Assembly (NCBI GenBank): GCA_049522195.1
Contig: JBEKOB010000079.1
Coordinates: 1-18,359, forward strand
Reading direction: 5' to 3'
DNA: 18,359 bases
From: UBA9647 sp049522195
Lineage (GTDB): Bacteria; Bacteroidota; Ignavibacteria; UBA10030
Below are positions 14,699-18,359 of this stretch, piece by piece. A program made the position numbers and the translations under genes. Numbering within the stretch: position 1 is the first letter of the stretch; every line of letters starts with the position of its first letter. A model generated the notes under the pieces. The model was not told the origin of the DNA. It ran no database searches and saw nothing but the letters and a program-made list of their open reading frames with translations.

Positions 14699-16246
14699 TC
14701 ATCGAGATTTGAAAACAAGCATCGTCATATCATCGCGCTGGCGGGCACCATTTCGAAATTGCTCAACCGATTCCAGAATCGCCTTCATCAGCTCTTGCGA
14801 TGAAACCATGGTGTTGGCTTTGATGATATCACGCAACCGATCCTCGCCGTACAGAACTCCGTCGTCATTCTTTGTTTCCACAATGCCATCAGTGTACATG
14901 ATAAGGATATCGCCCGTATGAAGGTGTGTGTGTTCTTCTTCGTACGTTTCATCGTTGAAAAGACCAAGAACGACTCCCCCCTTTCCCAGCTCACGAAACT
15001 CTTGCGACGCAGCCCTCCAAAGAAGAGCAGGAGGATGTCCGGCATTTGAACAATTGACCGAATTGTCCTGATCGGAATACAATGCAACGAAGACGGTAGC
15101 GAAGACATCATTTCCGCGCGTATCCTCGTTGAGCAGGTTGTTTGAGTTCTCCAGGATGTGTGCTGCGCTGACTCCGGGTTTTGCTTCGGACCTCAGGATG
15201 CTTCGCAGCGACGCCATGATAAATGCAGCTCCCAGGCCGTGGCCGGCGACATCGGCTACCATAAACGCCCACCGATGAGCATCCAGCTTAAGAAATCCAA
15301 ACAGGTCTCCACCAACCTGGGCAGACGGGAGACACAGGGAGGCGACATCGAGCTTCGCGAAATCAGGGACACGATCCGGCAAGAGACTCTGCTGAATCTG
15401 TCGGGCGAATTCAATCTCGTTGCGAAGCCTTTCTGCCTCGCGCGCTTCTGCGACGAGGCGGGCTGTGTTCACGGCAACGCCAAGATAGCCAGCCAATGCG
15501 GCCAACGAAATCCGGTCTCCGGAGGTAAACATCCCTCCATCCACCTTGGCAACGAGAACGATGGCACCAATGGTGATGTTGTTGACGCTTATGGGGACAC
15601 CAAGCACCGAGTGGTCATTCTGTGACGTTTGCCTGAAGATCAGGTGCTTTCCGCTCGCGACAACTTGCTTTGCGTGCGCGAGACAATCGCTTTCACTGAA
15701 AGCCAACGTCGATTTCGGATCGACTTCCTTCCACCGAACCGCCAGGCCCTGTCCGTTCATCAGGAAAACCACGCCAAAACTCACGCCGAGCGAATGAACG
15801 GCTGTCGTCAGGATAATTCTGCAGATCTCATTTTCGTCGAAAACCGCGCTTACATCTTCAATGACATCATACAGAACGTGGAGTTCCTGGTAGCGTTCCA
15901 GCAATTCCTCCGAAAGCGTTTGGATCTCTGCCTCACTTCTGATGAAGTATTCACTCCCCTCAGCCGCGAGATCAACGACGGATTCTACCATCACTCCTTC
16001 CGCGCATCCAGTTTCTTTCTGTGCAAAGAGCATCAACGGCGGTTCCGCGGTTCCGGCGGTTGTTTTCAGCAGCCGCCCTTTGGTTGCAGCGGAATCCGCG
16101 AGACTCTCCCCGCGGAAGTTCCCCGTGCTCACAATAGGGTGAAGTTTGTCATCCGTGAGACAGAACGCAATTTTGTTGTGTTTGCTCATGCTGCTCAGAA
16201 ACGCCATGAGCTGCTTTTTCAGAAGAGAGCTAATCATCATAGGCAT
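14699..16246 (-). CDS. GAF-PP2C (SpoIIE/RsbU-type) serine phosphatase
   Basis: The product has 515 aa. The first 100 residues form an unrecognised sensor-like domain (KIAFCLTDDKLHPIVSTG), followed by a helix (104-122), a GAF domain (about 123-265), a linker helix (LRNEIEFARQIQQSLLP, typical of this family), and the PP2C domain (about 290-515). The metal-binding acids are present: Asp314 (GGDLFG), Asp332 (ADVAGHG), Asp453 (YTDGIVE) and Asp505-Asp506 (RDDMTMLVF). Enzymes of this type remove phosphate from STAS proteins, and the STAS gene three positions downstream is the obvious substrate. Both cytoplasmic sensor regions suggest control by a small ligand. The chosen ATG at 16246 is 23 bp after the membrane-protein stop and has only a weak Shine-Dalgarno. 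ATG codons at residues 3, 4 and 14 are alternatives. Confidence 0.93.
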   Translation of the reverse strand: MPMMISSLLKKQLMAFLSSMSKHNKIAFCLTDDKLHPIVSTGNFRGESLADSAATKGRLLKTTAGTAEPPLMLFAQKETGCAEGVMVESVVDLAAEGSEYFIRSEAEIQTLSEELLERYQELHVLYDVIEDVSAVFDENEICRIILTTAVHSLGVSFGVVFLMNGQGLAVRWKEVDPKSTLAFSESDCLAHAKQVVASGKHLIFRQTSQNDHSVLGVPISVNNITIGAIVLVAKVDGGMFTSGDRISLAALAGYLGVAVNTARLVAEAREAERLRNEIEFARQIQQSLLPDRVPDFAKLDVASLCLPSAQVGGDLFGFLKLDAHRWAFMVADVAGHGLGAAFIMASLRSILRSEAKPGVSAAHILENSNNLLNEDTRGNDVFATVFVALYSDQDNSVNCSNAGHPPALLWRAASQEFRELGKGGVVLGLFNDETYEEEHTHLHTGDILIMYTDGIVETKNDDGVLYGEDRLRDIIKANTMVSSQELMKAILESVEQFRNGARQRDDMTMLVFKSR

Positions 16247-16269
16247 TCATGCAGGTTTGCATTCGCACA

Positions 16270-18234
16270 CTATCCTCTCAACGCATTGACACTCGGATCT
16301 TCAAGTTTGTACACCACCACTTCCTCATCGCTATAGAAGATCCTGAGATCGTAGTGATTCTTCTGATAGGCGTCCAGCCACTCCTTGATGTTCTCTGCCG
16401 AGCTGTTGTTCGCAGTCGTCAGCTCTGTTGCGATATTCGTTTTCTCACGTGTGCGCTCGACGAAGATAAAGAGCACAGGCGTTGGGACAGCGTCCTTTGA
16501 ACCGTGTTGGTATGTTTCGGGTTTGTATCTGCTGTAGAAGTACCCGTAGTCGAGGAATCGACCACGATTCATCCCGCTCAATGCGGTCCCCTGGTGCGAA
16601 ACCACTGTCCATTGATACGGCGTGTACTTCTGTTCGATCAGGTACAGGCTCTTCGCGAAGCCGTCGGGTTCCACGGTATATTCAAATGTCACGTTCTGCG
16701 CCGGTGAGAGCAGCCACACGGCACAGAGTGTTCCACCAAGAACGAGTACCTGCCAGACATTTCCCATCCACACACGGGCCCGAAGACGCTGGAGCAGTTC
16801 ATTGCCAATTCTGATGCCCCATCCGATCGCGATTCCCAATGCTATTGCCGTGACAATCGAGAGCAGGAACGCAATCTGACTGGACGGGAAGACCGCGGCT
16901 ATTTCATCAGGACTGTATTGTACCAGGGCCAGGAGAACAATACCAAACGCACCCCACGAAAACAACTGGAGATGGAACGATTTGTTGGAAAACCGCCAAA
17001 GACTAAGAAACACGCAGAAACCAAAGAGAATCGCGCTTGTCCACACGAAGCGCGGTTGCAGGTTGCCGTACATTGAAACGTACCGGTTCACGTGCTGGTC
17101 ATACAAAAGCACCTGAACTGCATTTTTGAAACTGTTGTAGCTCAGCAGCGCTCTCACGGTCAGAGACAATCCACTGAGAAGCACAATCACAGCACCGACC
17201 ATGGCCCAGAGCCGCACACCACGGAGCAAGGGAAGTCGAAATGCAAAGATCAATGCACTTACAAGAACGATGCATGCACCGGCAAGAGCCAGGCTACCGA
17301 CGAACAGATTGATCGCCACGGCACAGAACAAACCTGCAAGCGCGATAGCGAGCGTTCGCATCCGTGGCTCGATGCAGTACTCTGCAAGAAATGACATCGA
17401 TGGCAACAAGAATGCGCTCGCAAGCACAAGGCTGTCCGCCTCGACCTGGTGGCGCAGGTCTATCGGCAGGAAATGGTTGAAGACACCAAAAAGAGCCGCT
17501 CCGATAATTGAGCCATGCAAAGAGAACGTGGCACGATATATCACATACGCAATTGATCCGGCCAGCATCATTGACGACACCGCTCCCAGAAAATGAAGAA
17601 CGATGGCGACATTCACCTGCGTCAGAAGGCCTAACGTCTCAGCGAGCATCGGAAGCCCAAGCGGCACGCGATATCCCTCGCCGTACATCTGGTTGATCTG
17701 AAGCCGCTTAACCTGTTCGAGCGTATCATAGTATTCGACGGAGAAAGGAGCGGCGTGATTCCATACCGGCACCAACCGAATGAGCCCGGTCGCCAAGATG
17801 ACCACTGCAAGGACGACGAGGGACAGTACATGAAAAACGTTGATACGTTCTGCCAGAGACATCCACCACCGTTTTCCGGACTCTTTCAGGAACACCCACG
17901 AGACCTTGTCCAACACACGAAGCAGACGTGCGAAGAGACTTTCAACACTATGACCGGATTCATGGAAACTCGAATACCACACACGGAACGACCACATTCC
18001 CAGACAGACGGCGAGGAGGGCTACGCCATCGTACATCGTCGCGAGCACGAGAAGATGTACGACCACAATAACAAGGGCTCCGGAAGCAAGGAAATTCGCT
18101 GCCCGACGACGCCACAGCTGGTCAGAGATCATGACTGGCAGCACGAGGCGCGGCAGGAGGCCAAAGAGCACGACGCCGCCGATGAGGATTCTGATCACTC
18201 CGCTGACAAGGAGATTGTGATATTCAGTCAGCAT
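16270..18234 (-). CDS. Polytopic membrane protein, possible GT-C-type glycosyltransferase
   Basis: A 654-aa inner-membrane protein with roughly twelve or more hydrophobic segments between residues 8 and 510, then a soluble C-terminal domain (about 511-654). After the early helices a loop holds HAAPFSVEYYDTLEQVKRL (160-178). GT-C glycosyltransferases carry an acidic catalytic motif in the first large loop, and this stretch could play that role, but no exact motif is visible. The tail has an alpha/beta look (PTPVLFIFVERTREKT, NHYDLRIFYSDEEVVVYKL). I do not recognise the family. Its place ahead of a regulatory cassette and an exporter supports a role in polymer assembly or transfer across the inner membrane; that is inference from context. 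Its ATG follows the upstream stop codon directly (TAG-ATG), with no clear ribosome binding site, so translation is probably coupled. Confidence 0.85.
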   Translation of the reverse strand: MLTEYHNLLVSGVIRILIGGVVLFGLLPRLVLPVMISDQLWRRRAANFLASGALVIVVVHLLVLATMYDGVALLAVCLGMWSFRVWYSSFHESGHSVESLFARLLRVLDKVSWVFLKESGKRWWMSLAERINVFHVLSLVVLAVVILATGLIRLVPVWNHAAPFSVEYYDTLEQVKRLQINQMYGEGYRVPLGLPMLAETLGLLTQVNVAIVLHFLGAVSSMMLAGSIAYVIYRATFSLHGSIIGAALFGVFNHFLPIDLRHQVEADSLVLASAFLLPSMSFLAEYCIEPRMRTLAIALAGLFCAVAINLFVGSLALAGACIVLVSALIFAFRLPLLRGVRLWAMVGAVIVLLSGLSLTVRALLSYNSFKNAVQVLLYDQHVNRYVSMYGNLQPRFVWTSAILFGFCVFLSLWRFSNKSFHLQLFSWGAFGIVLLALVQYSPDEIAAVFPSSQIAFLLSIVTAIALGIAIGWGIRIGNELLQRLRARVWMGNVWQVLVLGGTLCAVWLLSPAQNVTFEYTVEPDGFAKSLYLIEQKYTPYQWTVVSHQGTALSGMNRGRFLDYGYFYSRYKPETYQHGSKDAVPTPVLFIFVERTREKTNIATELTTANNSSAENIKEWLDAYQKNHYDLRIFYSDEEVVVYKLEDPSVNALRG

Positions 18235-18359
18235 CTAGTGCTGGTTCAAATAAGTTTTCTTGTGTTTTGCATTTCGACGATTTCGATAGCGTAGGAAGTC
18301 GTTGATCGCTGTGGTGACTTCGTTGTGAGACTTGTAATCTGAGTTCGTAAAGACAAAGC
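18235..18359 (-). CDS. C-terminal end of an upstream gene, cut by the window edge
   Basis: The frame ending at TAG 18235-18237 is open to the window edge, giving 41 codons of a longer protein. The tail reads FVFTNSDYKSHNEVTTAIND, continues LRYRNRRNAKHKK and is strongly basic. It abuts the start of the membrane-protein gene with no gap, as in coupled operon genes. The family cannot be named from so little. A basic tail with an AINDFLRYRN-like helix faintly recalls the ends of some IS630-type transposases, but tight coupling to the next gene argues against that. It is too short to appear as a complete reading frame. Confidence 0.55.
   Translation of the reverse strand, partial: FVFTNSDYKSHNEVTTAINDFLRYRNRRNAKHKKTYLNQH

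Noticed and set aside
15629..16336. Plus-strand open frame of 235 codons opposite the PP2C phosphatase
   Set aside because: The opposite strand encodes a phosphatase with all motifs in order, so this frame is a shadow.

Overview
All genes supported here lie on the minus strand, so transcription runs from position 18359 towards 1. GC content is intermediate. Shine-Dalgarno sequences, lipoprotein and outer-membrane beta-barrel proteins, and a histidine kinase with a long FG-GAP ectodomain suggest a Gram-negative bacterium. The Bacteroidota/Ignavibacteria (FCB) side is likely, but this is inference: there is no rRNA or other marker gene.

Region A (18359 to 8370) is one tight gene string with gaps of 0-63 bp or overlaps: the 3' end of an unrecognised CDS, a 654-aa polytopic membrane protein, a GAF/PP2C (SpoIIE/RsbU-type) phosphatase, a stand-alone receiver, a variant HD-GYP protein, an STAS anti-anti-sigma-like protein, and a 1327-aa protein. 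The last joins a PelA/PgaB-like deacetylase domain to a TPR array and an outer-membrane barrel of PelB/PgaA type. I read this as an exopolysaccharide modification and export operon with its control proteins built in. Neither an RsbW-type kinase nor a sigma factor is in the window.

Region B (8369 to 8085) is a 285-bp gap with no convincing terminator. It holds one weak plus-strand small-ORF candidate.

Region C (8084 to 3712) encodes a two-component system. The kinase has a secreted beta-propeller-like region, seven FG-GAP calcium motifs and an ASPIC/UnbV domain, followed by membrane segments and a HisKA_3/HATPase core. Its partner is a NarL/FixJ-type response regulator.

Region D (3711 to 1) holds three exported proteins: an unrecognised 352-aa protein, a coiled-coil/beta-barrel-like protein, and a lipoprotein cut by the window edge. 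A repeated palindromic site (A-A-Y-CACGTG-R-T-T core) lies upstream of the first two and also at the kinase stop/regulator start. At both exported-protein genes it is followed, at exactly the same distance, by a sigma70-like -35/17 bp/-10 arrangement. This suggests a compact regulon in which the two-component system controls neighbouring secreted proteins and perhaps itself.
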